Assembly: GCA_902588315.1 (NCBI GenBank)
Contig: CACIOP010000002.1
Span: forward strand, 61,977 to 125,976
Origin: an uncultured Pelagibacteraceae bacterium
GTDB taxonomy: Bacteria > Pseudomonadota > Alphaproteobacteria > Pelagibacterales > Pelagibacteraceae
Direction: 5' to 3'
DNA: 64,000 nucleotides
Shown in pieces: positions 38,881 to 48,438 of the stretch (position 1 is its first letter; the number at the start of each line of letters is the position of its first letter). Below the pieces are notes generated by a model that was given only the letters and a program-made list of their open reading frames with translations, was not told the origin of the DNA and did not search any database. The translations under genes and the position numbers were made by a program.

Positions 38881-39180
38881 ATGGAAACTTTATTATTAGT
38901 AATCAACATCATACTTGCAGTTATTTTAGTTCTTTTGGTTTTATTGCAAAAATCAGAAGGAGGTGCTCTTGGTATTGGAGTTTCCCAAGAAAATTTTATG
39001 CTTTCTAGATCAGCAGGCAGCTTTATGACAAAAGCCACTGCAATAGTAGCAACACTTTTTATTATCTGCAGTTTAGCGCTTACAATAATTTCTAGAGCAG
39101 AACTTACCCCTACAGGGTCAGTATTAGATACAGTTGAGGAAAAAACTGAAGACACGCCATCAATTCCAGAAAATAATTAA
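38881..39180 (+). CDS. secG: Preprotein translocase subunit SecG
   Basis: Small accessory subunit of the SecYEG channel. The 99-aa protein has two predicted helices (about 3-23 and 52-72) separated by the conserved LLQKSEGGALGIG loop, and an acidic C-terminal tail. The tpiA-secG-pyrG order is standard in alphaproteobacteria. It starts six bases after tpiA. Confidence 0.95.
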   Translation: METLLLVINIILAVILVLLVLLQKSEGGALGIGVSQENFMLSRSAGSFMTKATAIVATLFIICSLALTIISRAELTPTGSVLDTVEEKTEDTPSIPENN

Positions 39181-39210
39181 TTAATCCTTTTCAATTCTTT
39201 TTTTATTCGC

Positions 39211-39216
39211 TATAAG
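39211..39216 (+). promoter_or_regulatory. Possible -10 element for a leaderless pyrG transcript
   Basis: TATAAG at 39211-39216, followed by AT, ends nine bases before the pyrG ATG, so transcription would begin at or next to the start codon. There is no Shine-Dalgarno sequence before this ATG and no convincing -35 element. It follows a T-run after secG. Weak inference from spacing only. Confidence 0.3.
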
Positions 39217-39224
39217 ATACTTCC

Positions 39225-40841
39225 ATGGCGCGATATATATTTGTCACTGGCGGCGTGGTTTCCTCCCTTGGTAAAGGTCTCTCTTCCGCATCACTCGCTT
39301 ATTTGCTACAATCAAGAGGTTACAAAGTTCGTTTAAGAAAATTAGATCCTTATTTAAATGTAGATCCAGGAACAATGAGTCCGTTTCAACATGGCGAAGT
39401 TTTTGTAACAAACGATGGTGCTGAAACAGATTTAGATTTAGGTCACTATGAAAGATTTTCTGGCGTTACTGCAAAGAAAACCGATAACATCACAACTGGA
39501 AAAATTTATAGTGATGTACTTAGAAAAGAAAGAAAAGGTCAGTATTTAGGTAAGACAGTTCAAGTTATTCCTCATATCACAGATAGAATTAAAGAATTTA
39601 TAAAACACGATACATCTAAAGAAGATTTTGTAATTTGTGAAATAGGAGGAATAGTAGGTGATATAGAAAGTTTACCATTTGTAGAAGCGATAAGACAATT
39701 TTCCAATGATATTGGTAAAAAAAATGCATTATTTATTCATTTAACTTTAGTTCCTTATTTAAAAGCATCGGATGAAATAAAAACAAAACCAACCCAACAC
39801 TCAGTTAAAGAATTAAGAAGCATTGGTATTCAACCCGATATTATTATTTGTAGATCAGAAAGACCTATTCCTTTAGACCATAGAAAAAAAATATCCTTGT
39901 TTTGTAATGTTGATATTAAAAATGTAATTGAAACTGTTGATGTTAAAACTATTTATGAGGCACCGATAAGTTTTTTTAATCAAAAATTAGATATTCAAGT
40001 TTTAAATTATTTTAAATTAAAATCAAAAAAACCTGCAAATTTGAATCCTTGGAAAAAAATAACTAAAATTACTCTTAATACTAAAAGACATGTTAATATT
40101 GCAATTATTGGAAAATACGTTGAATTAAAGGATGCTTATAAATCTTTAGATGAAGCACTTACTCATGGAGGAATATCCAATAATCTTAAAGTTAATTTGG
40201 TTAGAATAGATTCTGAAAAATTAAAAGTTTCAGAAATAAAAAATAAACTTAAAAATGTTTCTGGAATTCTAATTCCAGGTGGGTTTGGTAAAAGGGGAAC
40301 TGAGGGTAAAATTGAAGCGATAAGGTATGCAAGAATAAATAAAATTCCATTCCTTGGAATTTGTTATGGAATGCAAATGGCAATAATTGAATTTGCTAGA
40401 AATCAATTAAAGATTAAAAAAGCAACTTCTTCTGAGTTTGATAAAGGCGGTGTTCATATTATTGGCTTGATGCATGAATGGGAGAAGAGTGGTAGAAAAG
40501 TTAAAGGAACAGATAAAGACTTAGGAGGCACCATGAGACTTGGTTCTTATGATGCAATTTTAAAAGATAAATCTAAAATTAGAGATATTTATAAATCTAG
40601 ATTAATCAAAGAGAGACATAGACATAGATATGAAGTGGATGTTTCATATAAAGAAAAATTTGAGAAGAAAGGATTAATATTTTCAGGTTTATCTCCAGAT
40701 CATAAGCTTCCAGAGATAATAGAACTTAAAAATCATCCTTGGTTTATAGGAGTTCAGTTCCATCCTGAATTTAAATCTAGACCTTTGAACCCACATCCTT
40801 TATTCTCTTCATTTATCAAAGCAGCAAAAAATCATAGATGA
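39225..40841 (+). CDS. pyrG: CTP synthase
   Basis: Aminates UTP to CTP using glutamine. The 538-aa protein has the N-terminal synthetase domain ([43 protein letters not shown]) and a C-terminal class I amidotransferase domain with the nucleophile in [10 protein letters not shown] (tyrosine where leucine is usual) and the histidine in [12 protein letters not shown]. Length is normal. It is separated from secG by 44 bases and overlaps kdsA by four. Confidence 0.98.
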   Translation: MARYIFVTGGVVSSLGKGLSSASLAYLLQSRGYKVRLRKLDPYLNVDPGTMSPFQHGEVFVTNDGAETDLDLGHYERFSGVTAKKTDNITTGKIYSDVLRKERKGQYLGKTVQVIPHITDRIKEFIKHDTSKEDFVICEIGGIVGDIESLPFVEAIRQFSNDIGKKNALFIHLTLVPYLKASDEIKTKPTQHSVKELRSIGIQPDIIICRSERPIPLDHRKKISLFCNVDIKNVIETVDVKTIYEAPISFFNQKLDIQVLNYFKLKSKKPANLNPWKKITKITLNTKRHVNIAIIGKYVELKDAYKSLDEALTHGGISNNLKVNLVRIDSEKLKVSEIKNKLKNVSGILIPGGFGKRGTEGKIEAIRYARINKIPFLGICYGMQMAIIEFARNQLKIKKATSSEFDKGGVHIIGLMHEWEKSGRKVKGTDKDLGGTMRLGSYDAILKDKSKIRDIYKSRLIKERHRHRYEVDVSYKEKFEKKGLIFSGLSPDHKLPEIIELKNHPWFIGVQFHPEFKSRPLNPHPLFSSFIKAAKNHR

Positions 40842-41662
40842 GTGCGATTAAAGTAAATTGTGAAAATATAGAAATTTCAAACAACAACAAGATTTGTATT
40901 ATTGCAGGTCCATGTCAGTTAGAGACAGAACAACATGCTCTCGACATGGCTGGAAAAATTAAGGAAATTACTTCGAAATTTGGCCTTGGATTTATTTACA
41001 AAACTTCATTTGATAAAGCGAACAGAACAAGTTTAAAAGGTAAAAGGGGAGCAGGATTAGATGCATCACTTCCCGTATTTGATAAAATTAAAAAGGAATT
41101 TAATGTCCCTATTTTAACAGACATTCACAATGCTGAACAATGCGAAATTGTATCAAAACATGTTGATGTTTTACAAATCCCAGCTTTTTTATGTCGACAA
41201 ACAGACTTATTAATTGCTGCAGCTAAAACAAATAAAATTATTAATGTAAAAAAAGGTCAGTTCTTAGCACCGTGGGATATGGTGAATGTAACTAAAAAAA
41301 TTTCAGATTCAGGAAATAAAAACATCCTAGTTACAGAAAGAGGCGCAAGTTTTGGATACAACACTTTAGTCTCTGACATGAGATCATTACCTATTATGGC
41401 AAAGAATGGTTATCCAGTAATTTTCGATGCTACTCATTCTGTTCAACAACCAGGTGGCCAAGGAGAATCCTCTGGTGGTCAAAGAGAATTTGTTGAATAT
41501 CTAGCAAGAGCTGCAGTTGCGGTTGGAGTTGCAGGTGTATTTATTGAAACGCACCAAGATCCTGATAATGCTCCTTCAGATGGACCAAACATGGTACCAT
41601 TGAATAAATTAGAGAATCTATTAAAACAATTACACGATATAGATAATCTAATTAAAAAATAG
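40838..41662 (+). CDS. kdsA: 3-deoxy-8-phosphooctulonate synthase
   Basis: Condenses arabinose 5-phosphate with PEP to make Kdo-8-phosphate for LPS inner core. The 274-aa TIM barrel contains [58 protein letters not shown] and [16 protein letters not shown]. Together with the lpx genes at 27012-30688 it shows that this cell makes Kdo-lipid A. It overlaps eno by one base. Confidence 0.97.
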   Translation: MSAIKVNCENIEISNNNKICIIAGPCQLETEQHALDMAGKIKEITSKFGLGFIYKTSFDKANRTSLKGKRGAGLDASLPVFDKIKKEFNVPILTDIHNAEQCEIVSKHVDVLQIPAFLCRQTDLLIAAAKTNKIINVKKGQFLAPWDMVNVTKKISDSGNKNILVTERGASFGYNTLVSDMRSLPIMAKNGYPVIFDATHSVQQPGGQGESSGGQREFVEYLARAAVAVGVAGVFIETHQDPDNAPSDGPNMVPLNKLENLLKQLHDIDNLIKK

Positions 41663-42918
41663 TGAGTAAAATTTTAAAAGTAAAAGCACGTCAAGTTTTT
41701 GATAGTAGAGGAAATCCAACAGTAGAGGCAGAGGTTTATATAAAAAATAATAGCGCATCCGCTATTTGTCCTTCAGGTGCTTCCACAGGAACTTTTGAAG
41801 CTTTTGAAAAAAGAGATAAAAATAATAAACGGTATTTAGGAAAAAGTGTTTTAAATGCAGTTAACTTGGTTAACACAAAAATTTCAAAAAAATTAAAAGG
41901 ACAAAGTATTCATAATCAAGAAAGAATTGATACATTGCTAATTAACTTGGATGGCACAAGACAAAAAACTAATTTAGGAGCTAATGCAATGTTAGCTGTT
42001 TCTATGGCTGTTAAAAAACTTTCTGCAAAAGCAAAAAAATTACCTTTGTACAAAACTTTTTCTCAAAAAAATAACTTTCAATTACCTTATCCATTAATGA
42101 ACATTATTAATGGTGGAGCGCATGCAAATAATGGTCTTAGAATTCAAGAGTTTATGATCAGGCCTGATCGAGCAAAAAGTTTTTCTGAGGCGATGCGGAT
42201 TTGTTTCGTTGTTATTAAAAACTTAAGTAAATTAATTAAAGATAAAGGTTTATCAACTTCAGTAGGTGATGAAGGGGGGTTTGCACCCATGATCAGTAGT
42301 AACAATCAAGCTTTAGATTTAATTGTGAGTGCAATTAAAAAATCAGGATTTATTAATGGTAAAGATGTTTCTATTTGTCTAGATGTGGCCGCTAATGAAT
42401 TATATAAAAAAAACAAATACTCTATTCATTCAAAAAGTTATATTTCGGTAGATAAATCAATAAAAGAATATCAAAAAATTATTAAAAAATATAAAATTAA
42501 GTCCATTGAAGATCCATTTGCTGAAAATGATTGGTTGGCATGGAATAAATTAATGAAATCAATAAAAAAAGTTCAGATCGTTGGAGATGATTTGTATGTA
42601 ACAAATCTTGAAAGATTAAAGAAAGGTTTCTTAAATATTTCTTCAAATTCTATCTTAATAAAGCTAAATCAAATTGGTACTGTTTCAGAAACTTTAGATG
42701 TAATCAAATTTGCTCAAACCATTGGATATAAAACAATTATATCTCACCGATCAGGTGATAGTGAGGATACGTTTATTGCAGATTTAGCAGTGGGTACTAA
42801 TTCAAATCAAATTAAAACAGGATCTTTAGCTAGATCTGAAAGGGTTGCAAAATATAATCAATTAATCCGTATTGAAGAAGAACTTGGAAAAAAAGCGAGG
42901 ATGAATAAGATCAATTAA
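41662..42918 (+). CDS. eno: Enolase
   Basis: Glycolytic conversion of 2-phosphoglycerate to PEP. The 418-aa protein begins VKARQVFDSRGNPTVEAEV and has PSGASTGTFEAFEKRD, NIINGGAHANNGL, VGDEGGFAP, SIEDPFAENDW, LIKLNQIGTVSET and SHRSGDSEDTFIADLAV with the catalytic Lys and Glu residues. The start codon is GTG at 41662, using the last base of the kdsA TAG. Length is normal. Confidence 0.98.
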   Translation: MSKILKVKARQVFDSRGNPTVEAEVYIKNNSASAICPSGASTGTFEAFEKRDKNNKRYLGKSVLNAVNLVNTKISKKLKGQSIHNQERIDTLLINLDGTRQKTNLGANAMLAVSMAVKKLSAKAKKLPLYKTFSQKNNFQLPYPLMNIINGGAHANNGLRIQEFMIRPDRAKSFSEAMRICFVVIKNLSKLIKDKGLSTSVGDEGGFAPMISSNNQALDLIVSAIKKSGFINGKDVSICLDVAANELYKKNKYSIHSKSYISVDKSIKEYQKIIKKYKIKSIEDPFAENDWLAWNKLMKSIKKVQIVGDDLYVTNLERLKKGFLNISSNSILIKLNQIGTVSETLDVIKFAQTIGYKTIISHRSGDSEDTFIADLAVGTNSNQIKTGSLARSERVAKYNQLIRIEEELGKKARMNKIN

Positions 42919-43220
42919 TGCTTCGATTAATAAAAAGAAATTATTTTTTATTAATATCAGTTTTTCTTATTTTTTATTTTAGTTTCAACTTAGTATCTGG
43001 AGAAAGAGGTCTTTTTTCTTATATAGAAAAAAAGGAACTTTTGTCTAACTTGAAAAAAGAAGAATTAACACTAACTAGTAAAATAGAAGATATGGATCAT
43101 AAAAATTCACTTCTAAGTACTAATTTAGATCTTGATTATATTGAGACTTTAATTAGAGAACGATTTTTGTTTGGTAAAAAAAATGAGACTATTTATATAA
43201 TTAAAAAAGATGAAAAGTAG
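42918..43220 (+). CDS. ftsB: Septum formation initiator FtsB/DivIC
   Basis: Bitopic cell-division protein that links FtsL and FtsQ at the septum. The 100-aa protein has a single helix (about residues 10-26), then a coiled-coil stretch rich in Lys, Glu and Leu ([20 protein letters not shown]) and the short [20 protein letters not shown] segment typical of the family. The place right after eno is conserved. It overlaps lipA by 11 bases. Confidence 0.9.
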   Translation: MLRLIKRNYFLLISVFLIFYFSFNLVSGERGLFSYIEKKELLSNLKKEELTLTSKIEDMDHKNSLLSTNLDLDYIETLIRERFLFGKKNETIYIIKKDEK

Positions 43221-44130
43221 ACATCCAGAAAAAGAAAACAAACCGGTTAATCCAATTAAAAAAAAACCTGAATGGATTAGATCTAAACTTACAAATAGTA
43301 AGGAATTCTTTTTAACTAAAACAATAGTAAATAATAACAATCTTGTAACTGTTTGTCAGGAAGCAAACTGCCCTAATATAACTGAATGTTGGAGTAAGCG
43401 ACATGCAACTTTTATGATTATGGGAGACACTTGTACAAGAGCTTGTGCTTTTTGTGATGTTAAAACTGGTGTACCAGGAAAATTAGATCAACTTGAACCT
43501 GTTAAGATTGCAGAAGCAGTAAAAAAATTAAACTTAAAACATGTTGTAATTACCTCGGTGGATAGAGATGATTTAGATGATGGTGGATCACAACATTTTT
43601 TTGAAGTGATTAATCAAACTAGAAAATCAAACCCAAATACTACTATTGAGGTTTTAACACCTGATTTTTTAAGAAAAGGAGATGCATATAAAAAAGTATT
43701 AGACGCTAAACCAGATGTTTTTAATCATAATATTGAAACTGTCCCTAGTCTTTATTTAAAAGTTCGACCTGGATCTAGATACTTTGCATCTTTAGAACTT
43801 TTGAAAAATACTAAAAAAGTTAACAAAAATATTTTTACTAAATCCGGAATAATGGTTGGCTTGGGAGAGACAAGAGACGAAATTTTACAAGTCATGGATG
43901 ATTTAAGAGCTGCAGATGTTGATTTCATAACGATTGGTCAATATTTACAACCTTCATCTAAACATTATCCATTAGATCGATATTACACGCCAAAAGAATT
44001 TGAAGATTTAGGAACAATTGCAAAAGCTAAAGGATTTTTGCTAGTGTCTTCATCCCCTTTAACTAGATCTTCATATCATGCTGATGAAGATTTTGCGAAA
44101 CTTCAACAAAATAGATTAAAAAATAATTAA
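43210..44130 (+). CDS. lipA: Lipoyl synthase
   Basis: Radical-SAM enzyme inserting two sulfurs into octanoyl groups on lipoyl domains. The 306-aa protein has both cluster motifs, [12 protein letters not shown] (auxiliary cluster) and [13 protein letters not shown] (radical SAM), plus [15 protein letters not shown] and the closing [14 protein letters not shown], with the serine that ligates the auxiliary cluster. In many alphaproteobacteria the pyruvate dehydrogenase genes precede it; here it follows ftsB directly. Confidence 0.97.
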   Translation: MKSRHPEKENKPVNPIKKKPEWIRSKLTNSKEFFLTKTIVNNNNLVTVCQEANCPNITECWSKRHATFMIMGDTCTRACAFCDVKTGVPGKLDQLEPVKIAEAVKKLNLKHVVITSVDRDDLDDGGSQHFFEVINQTRKSNPNTTIEVLTPDFLRKGDAYKKVLDAKPDVFNHNIETVPSLYLKVRPGSRYFASLELLKNTKKVNKNIFTKSGIMVGLGETRDEILQVMDDLRAADVDFITIGQYLQPSSKHYPLDRYYTPKEFEDLGTIAKAKGFLLVSSSPLTRSSYHADEDFAKLQQNRLKNN

Positions 44131-44585
44131 TGCCAAAAGCATCAGTTAAGCGATTAATTGATAACAGAAAAGATAAACTAATAGAGTTTGTTTTAGATAT
44201 CGAAAAATACCCAGAATTTATTCCTTTCTGCGATAATTCAAAAGTTTATGAGAGAAGTGATAACGGAGATACAATAAATATAATTGCTGATCTTACAATA
44301 GGTAAGGGGCCGTTTAAGGATACATTTAAAAGTGACGTTAAATTAAATAAAAAAAATGATCATATTCATGTTGTTAATTTAGGTGGACCATTAAATCATT
44401 TGGAAAATAATTGGAAATTTAATGAGGTAGGAAATGATGCTGATGGTTATAAAACAGAAGTTTTATTTGATATTGATTTTGAAATTGAAAATAAGTTTTT
44501 AAATATTTTAATGACTAAATCTTTTCAATTTGGTTTAGAAAAGATAGCAGATGCATTTCAAAAAAGAGCCGAAAGTATTAAATAA
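44130..44585 (+). CDS. RatA/Coq10-family START-like protein
   Basis: A 151-aa SRPBCC-fold protein. KASVKRLIDNRKDKLIEFVLDIEKYPEFIPFC and the C-terminal FQFGLEKIADAFQKRAESI helix are characteristic. Family members bind ubiquinone and help respiration (Coq10), while E. coli RatA was reported to bind 50S subunits. The lipA-coq10 adjacency in alphaproteobacteria favours the quinone role, by inference. Its 3' end overlaps the end of the convergent cinA-type gene by eight bases. Confidence 0.88.
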   Translation: MPKASVKRLIDNRKDKLIEFVLDIEKYPEFIPFCDNSKVYERSDNGDTINIIADLTIGKGPFKDTFKSDVKLNKKNDHIHVVNLGGPLNHLENNWKFNEVGNDADGYKTEVLFDIDFEIENKFLNILMTKSFQFGLEKIADAFQKRAESIK

Positions 44586-45042
44586 TTTCACTGAGTATCT
44601 TAATTACAGTACGAACTGTTGATTTTTGAATTGAATTACGATTTTTTGATTTAAATTTATTTTCTTTAATAACCAAAGCTTTACCTTTTTTGACCCCAAT
44701 ATAAACAAGGCCAACGGGCTTTTCTTTTGATCCCCCTCCTGGTCCAGCAATTCCTGTAATTGAGATGTTGATTTTACTCTTTGAAATTTTAGATAGATTT
44801 TGAACCATTGCCTTACAACACTCATGGCTTACCGCACCATATTTCCTAATAATATTTTTATTAACCTTTAATATCTTTATTTTTGCTTGATTAGAGTAAG
44901 TGGTTAGACCCATTTGAAAGTATTTTGATGAATTAGCTAATTTAGTCAAATTATGAGCCAATAACCCACCCGTACAAGACTCCGCCACAGATATAGTTAA
45001 TTTTTTTTTAATTAATTTTTTATGAAGTAATTGAATACTCAT
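44578..45042 (-). CDS. pncC: CinA C-terminal domain protein, nicotinamide-nucleotide amidase
   Basis: Deamidates nicotinamide mononucleotide to nicotinate mononucleotide, salvaging NMN made by DNA ligase. The 154-aa product is the stand-alone CinA C-terminal domain, with SVAESCTGGLLAHNLT, GAVSHECCKAMVQN and ITGIAGPGGGSKEKPVGLVYIG. The N-terminal half of full CinA is absent, as in many Gram-negatives. It overlaps pgpA by one base. Activity is inferred from family. Confidence 0.9.
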   Translation of the reverse strand: MSIQLLHKKLIKKKLTISVAESCTGGLLAHNLTKLANSSKYFQMGLTTYSNQAKIKILKVNKNIIRKYGAVSHECCKAMVQNLSKISKSKINISITGIAGPGGGSKEKPVGLVYIGVKKGKALVIKENKFKSKNRNSIQKSTVRTVIKILSEII

Positions 45043-45533
45043 TAGAATTTAAGACTTATTAAATATATTAATATCATTGAATATAACCCTGCCATTATAT
45101 CATCCATAATTATTCCAAAATAGTTTTTATGGTTTTTATCAAAATAACTTACTGGAAAAGGTTTTAGGATGTCAAAAAATCTGAAAAAAACGAAAGACAA
45201 AATATAATAAATTTCAATCGAAATACTTATTTGATTAGTTTTATTTAAATACAACAACAAAATTAAAGGCATCGATTGCCCTAAAACTTCATCGATTACT
45301 ATTTGCCGAGGGTCTTTATTTTTAAATTCAGATTCAGAATCTTTTACCGCATAAAATGAATAAAAAAATAAAAGTATAAAAAAAATAATTGAAAACTTAA
45401 GATCTGTGTAGCCTAATATTTCATAAGCAATATAAATAAAAACAGTTGTTACAGCAGAGGTTACAGTACCAGGAATTTTTGTTAAATATCCATAACCAAA
45501 GAAAGTGGATAACAAAACGTTTATTTTTTTCAT
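45042..45533 (-). CDS. pgpA: Phosphatidylglycerophosphatase A
   Basis: Removes the terminal phosphate of phosphatidylglycerophosphate to give phosphatidylglycerol. Several membrane helices and the motifs FGYGYLTKIPGT, VIDEVLGQ and FDILKPFPVSYFDKNHKNYF followed by GIIMDDIMAG are typical. A TTG at 45548 precedes, but the ATG at 45533 overlaps the ispDF TGA as ATGA, so I use it (163 aa). It supplies the last step downstream of CdsA. Confidence 0.93.
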   Translation of the reverse strand: MKKINVLLSTFFGYGYLTKIPGTVTSAVTTVFIYIAYEILGYTDLKFSIIFFILLFFYSFYAVKDSESEFKNKDPRQIVIDEVLGQSMPLILLLYLNKTNQISISIEIYYILSFVFFRFFDILKPFPVSYFDKNHKNYFGIIMDDIMAGLYSMILIYLISLKF

Positions 45534-46630
45534 TGTGTAATTGAGCAAATAACTTCACAAGCTATTGCTTTTTCCTTTCCGATTAATCCAAGTTTTTCTA
45601 CCGTTTTACCTTTAAGGTTAATTAATTCTTTATCAATATTTAATAAGTTAGATAGAGATTTGATTATTTTATCACGATATTTTGAAACTTTTGGCTGTTC
45701 ACATATTAAATTTATATCTAAATTGTTTATATAAAAGTCATTATTATTTAATAATTCAACAATAGGCTTAAGCATCTTAGGGGATCTAATATTTTTATAT
45801 TTTTTTTGATTATCTGGAAAAAAAGTACCAATATCTTTTTTTCTCATAGCCCCAAGAAGAGAATCGATTATTGAATGAATAATCACATCTCCATCTGAGT
45901 GTCCTTTAAGTCCTGAGTGATAAGGGATTTTAATGCCACCTAAAAAAAGTTTTTTTCCTCTTATTAATCTATGGATATCAAAACCAATACCAAAATAAGT
46001 TTTATTAGTTGTGATATCTTCTTTAAATGTAATTTTGTTATTTAAATTTTCTCCTTTAATAAATTTAACTTTTAAATTGTTTTCAATAAATAATGTTGCT
46101 TCATCAGTAATTTTATTTTTTTGTTTATTTGAAAGACTATATAAATCTTTAAATTTAAAAGCTTGAGGGGTTTGAGTTAAAATTGAATTATTTCGGTTTA
46201 AGTTAAAAAGTTGTTTATTTATTTTGTATTTAATAGAGTCTTTTGAATTTATAGATGGTATTACTGCTTTGTTGTTTTTAAGTGATTTAATTAGATTTTT
46301 TAAAAGATTTATTGTGAAGTTTGGTCTGGCAGCATCATGAATTAGAACATTATTAGGTTTAAATTTTTTTATATATTTTAAAGCTATTAAAGAAGAATCA
46401 GATCTTTCTTTACCACCATTTATAATTGATATATTTTTAGGAAATTTTTCTTTAATACTTTTTTTATTGTTTACTACCAATATAATTTTTTTAAACAGCT
46501 TTGATTTCAATGCTTTTTCTAAAGAATGTTTAAAAAGAGCCTTGTTTTTATAAATATTGAATTGCTTTGGTTTTTTTGAATTAAATCTTTTGCTTTGTCC
46601 TGATGCTAGTATTATAAAATAATTATTCAT
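45530..46630 (-). CDS. ispDF: Bifunctional IspD/IspF (MEP pathway)
   Basis: Fused enzyme for two MEP-pathway steps. The N-terminal IspD half (to about residue 205) has ILASGQSKRFNSKKPKQF and VLIHDAARPN; it makes CDP-ME. The C-terminal IspF half has FGIGFDIHRL, HSDGDVIIHSIIDSLLGAM and DIGTFFPDNQKKYKNI; it makes the cyclodiphosphate. The 366-aa fusion is the usual alphaproteobacterial form. It is divergent from ntrY with only 24 bases between the two start codons. Confidence 0.96.
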   Translation of the reverse strand: MNNYFIILASGQSKRFNSKKPKQFNIYKNKALFKHSLEKALKSKLFKKIILVVNNKKSIKEKFPKNISIINGGKERSDSSLIALKYIKKFKPNNVLIHDAARPNFTINLLKNLIKSLKNNKAVIPSINSKDSIKYKINKQLFNLNRNNSILTQTPQAFKFKDLYSLSNKQKNKITDEATLFIENNLKVKFIKGENLNNKITFKEDITTNKTYFGIGFDIHRLIRGKKLFLGGIKIPYHSGLKGHSDGDVIIHSIIDSLLGAMRKKDIGTFFPDNQKKYKNIRSPKMLKPIVELLNNNDFYINNLDINLICEQPKVSKYRDKIIKSLSNLLNIDKELINLKGKTVEKLGLIGKEKAIACEVICSITQ

Positions 46631-46654
46631 TTATATGGTAGTTTTTATATTCAA

Positions 46655-48436
46655 ATGTACGAATTTATTAAAAAAAATATATATTTAATAATATTATTTA
46701 TTATCACATTATCGATAGGTTTTTTAACCTTTTTAACTTTTATTGATAAAGGATTTATCCAATTATCAGATCAAAATTTACAAATATTATTAGTTCTAAA
46801 TATTGTTCTTTTAGTAGCACTTTTTGTTTTTATTTTTATTGAGATTAAGAGCGCAATTAAAAATGATATCGATAAAGATGGTTTAAAATCAAATAAAAAA
46901 TACATTACATACTTTGGTTTATTTACTTTAATCCCATCCGTTTTAATTTCAATATTTTCACTTTTTTTATTTTCTTTTGCTTTAGAAAAGTATTTTGACA
47001 AAAAAGTAACCACAGTTGTTAACAATTCTTATGAGTTAGCAAGAAATTATGTTGAGGAAATTAGAAATAAAATTCAATCTGACATAGTTTTGATAGCTTT
47101 TGATACTAATAAAAGTAAAAAATTTTTAAATGATAATCAAACTGAATATAAGAGATTTTTAGATACACAAAAATTAATTAGGAATGTAGATGAAGTTCAT
47201 ATCATTGATATAAATAAAAAATTATTATTTACCACTTTGAAAGATGATCAGCCATATATACCACCGGTTGATACAGCTTTAAATTTAGTTTTAGACGATG
47301 ATCGTCCTCTAAAAATTATTAATGCACCAGAAAATATTTCTGCAGCAATAATGAGATTACAAAATTTTGAAGATAGATTTTTATATGTTGTTAAATATTT
47401 AGATAAAGATATTTCAAGGTATTTAACAGAGTCTCAAGAAGCTATTAATTTTTACTACACAGTTGAGGAAAAAAGCACTGGTATTAAAATCTCCTTTGCT
47501 ATTATTTATATTATAGTTGTTAGTGTTTTATTATTTGTCTCTATATCTATTGCGATCAGATTTTCATCTAGATTTTTTAGGTCAATCAATAATTTAATTC
47601 TTGCATCAACATCTATTGGGCAAGGAAATTTTAATGCAAAAGTTCCTGAAGTCAAAACTGATAAAGATTTAGAGACCTTAAATAAAAATTTCAATTTGAT
47701 GATAGATAGGCTTAAAAGTCAGCAAGAAAAGTTAATAATCAATGAAAGACATGAGGCTTGGGGAAGTTTAGCTAGAAAACTTGCTCATGAAATTAAAAAT
47801 CCACTTACACCAATACAATTAACTATAGATAGATTAAAAAATAAATATTCAAAACAATTAAATGAAAATGAAACCGAAAATTTTAAAGATAATTTAAAAG
47901 TTATAAATAACCAAATAAAACAAATAGAAAAATTAGTTAATGAATTTTCAGACTTTGCAAGAATGCCTAAACCAATTTTTAGAGAGAATAATTTAGTAAA
48001 TATTATTCAGGAAAATATAAATTTGCTCAAAGAATTAGACAATTCTATTGATATTAATTTTAAAAAAGATTTTAATAAAATTACGTTAGAGAGTGATAAA
48101 GAACAAATGAGTAGAGTATTTTTAAATTTGATTAAAAATTCTATAGAAAGTATCAATCAAAAAGCTCAAAACAACAACAATTTCACCAAAAAAATTACTA
48201 TTGAACTTACAGGAGATGATAGCCACATAAGAGTTACTTTAGAAGACAATGGTGTTGGTTTTAGTGAATTAAAAAATAATATTAAAGATATACTTAATCC
48301 GTATTTCACAACTAAGAAAAATGGAACAGGTTTAGGATTATCAATAGTAAATAAGATAATTAATGATCATAATGGAAAAATAGACTTTATACCAATTCAA
48401 AATGGTGCAAAAATTAATATTACATTTTTAAAATAA
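46655..48436 (+). CDS. ntrY: Sensor histidine kinase NtrY, shortened
   Basis: Membrane histidine kinase partner of NtrX. The 593-aa protein has about three N-terminal helices, a periplasmic sensor region (about 125-275), a further helix (about 277-300), a HAMP linker (SINNLILASTSIGQGNFNAKVPE), the phospho-acceptor His378 in LARKLAHEIKNPLTPIQL, and an ATPase domain with LKNSIES, LEDNGVGF and GTGLGLSIVNKI. The PAS domain that NtrY usually has between HAMP and His box appears to be missing, which accounts for the short length. No Shine-Dalgarno is visible before the ATG. Confidence 0.93.
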   Translation: MYEFIKKNIYLIILFIITLSIGFLTFLTFIDKGFIQLSDQNLQILLVLNIVLLVALFVFIFIEIKSAIKNDIDKDGLKSNKKYITYFGLFTLIPSVLISIFSLFLFSFALEKYFDKKVTTVVNNSYELARNYVEEIRNKIQSDIVLIAFDTNKSKKFLNDNQTEYKRFLDTQKLIRNVDEVHIIDINKKLLFTTLKDDQPYIPPVDTALNLVLDDDRPLKIINAPENISAAIMRLQNFEDRFLYVVKYLDKDISRYLTESQEAINFYYTVEEKSTGIKISFAIIYIIVVSVLLFVSISIAIRFSSRFFRSINNLILASTSIGQGNFNAKVPEVKTDKDLETLNKNFNLMIDRLKSQQEKLIINERHEAWGSLARKLAHEIKNPLTPIQLTIDRLKNKYSKQLNENETENFKDNLKVINNQIKQIEKLVNEFSDFARMPKPIFRENNLVNIIQENINLLKELDNSIDINFKKDFNKITLESDKEQMSRVFLNLIKNSIESINQKAQNNNNFTKKITIELTGDDSHIRVTLEDNGVGFSELKNNIKDILNPYFTTKKNGTGLGLSIVNKIINDHNGKIDFIPIQNGAKINITFLK

Positions 48437-48438
48437 TA

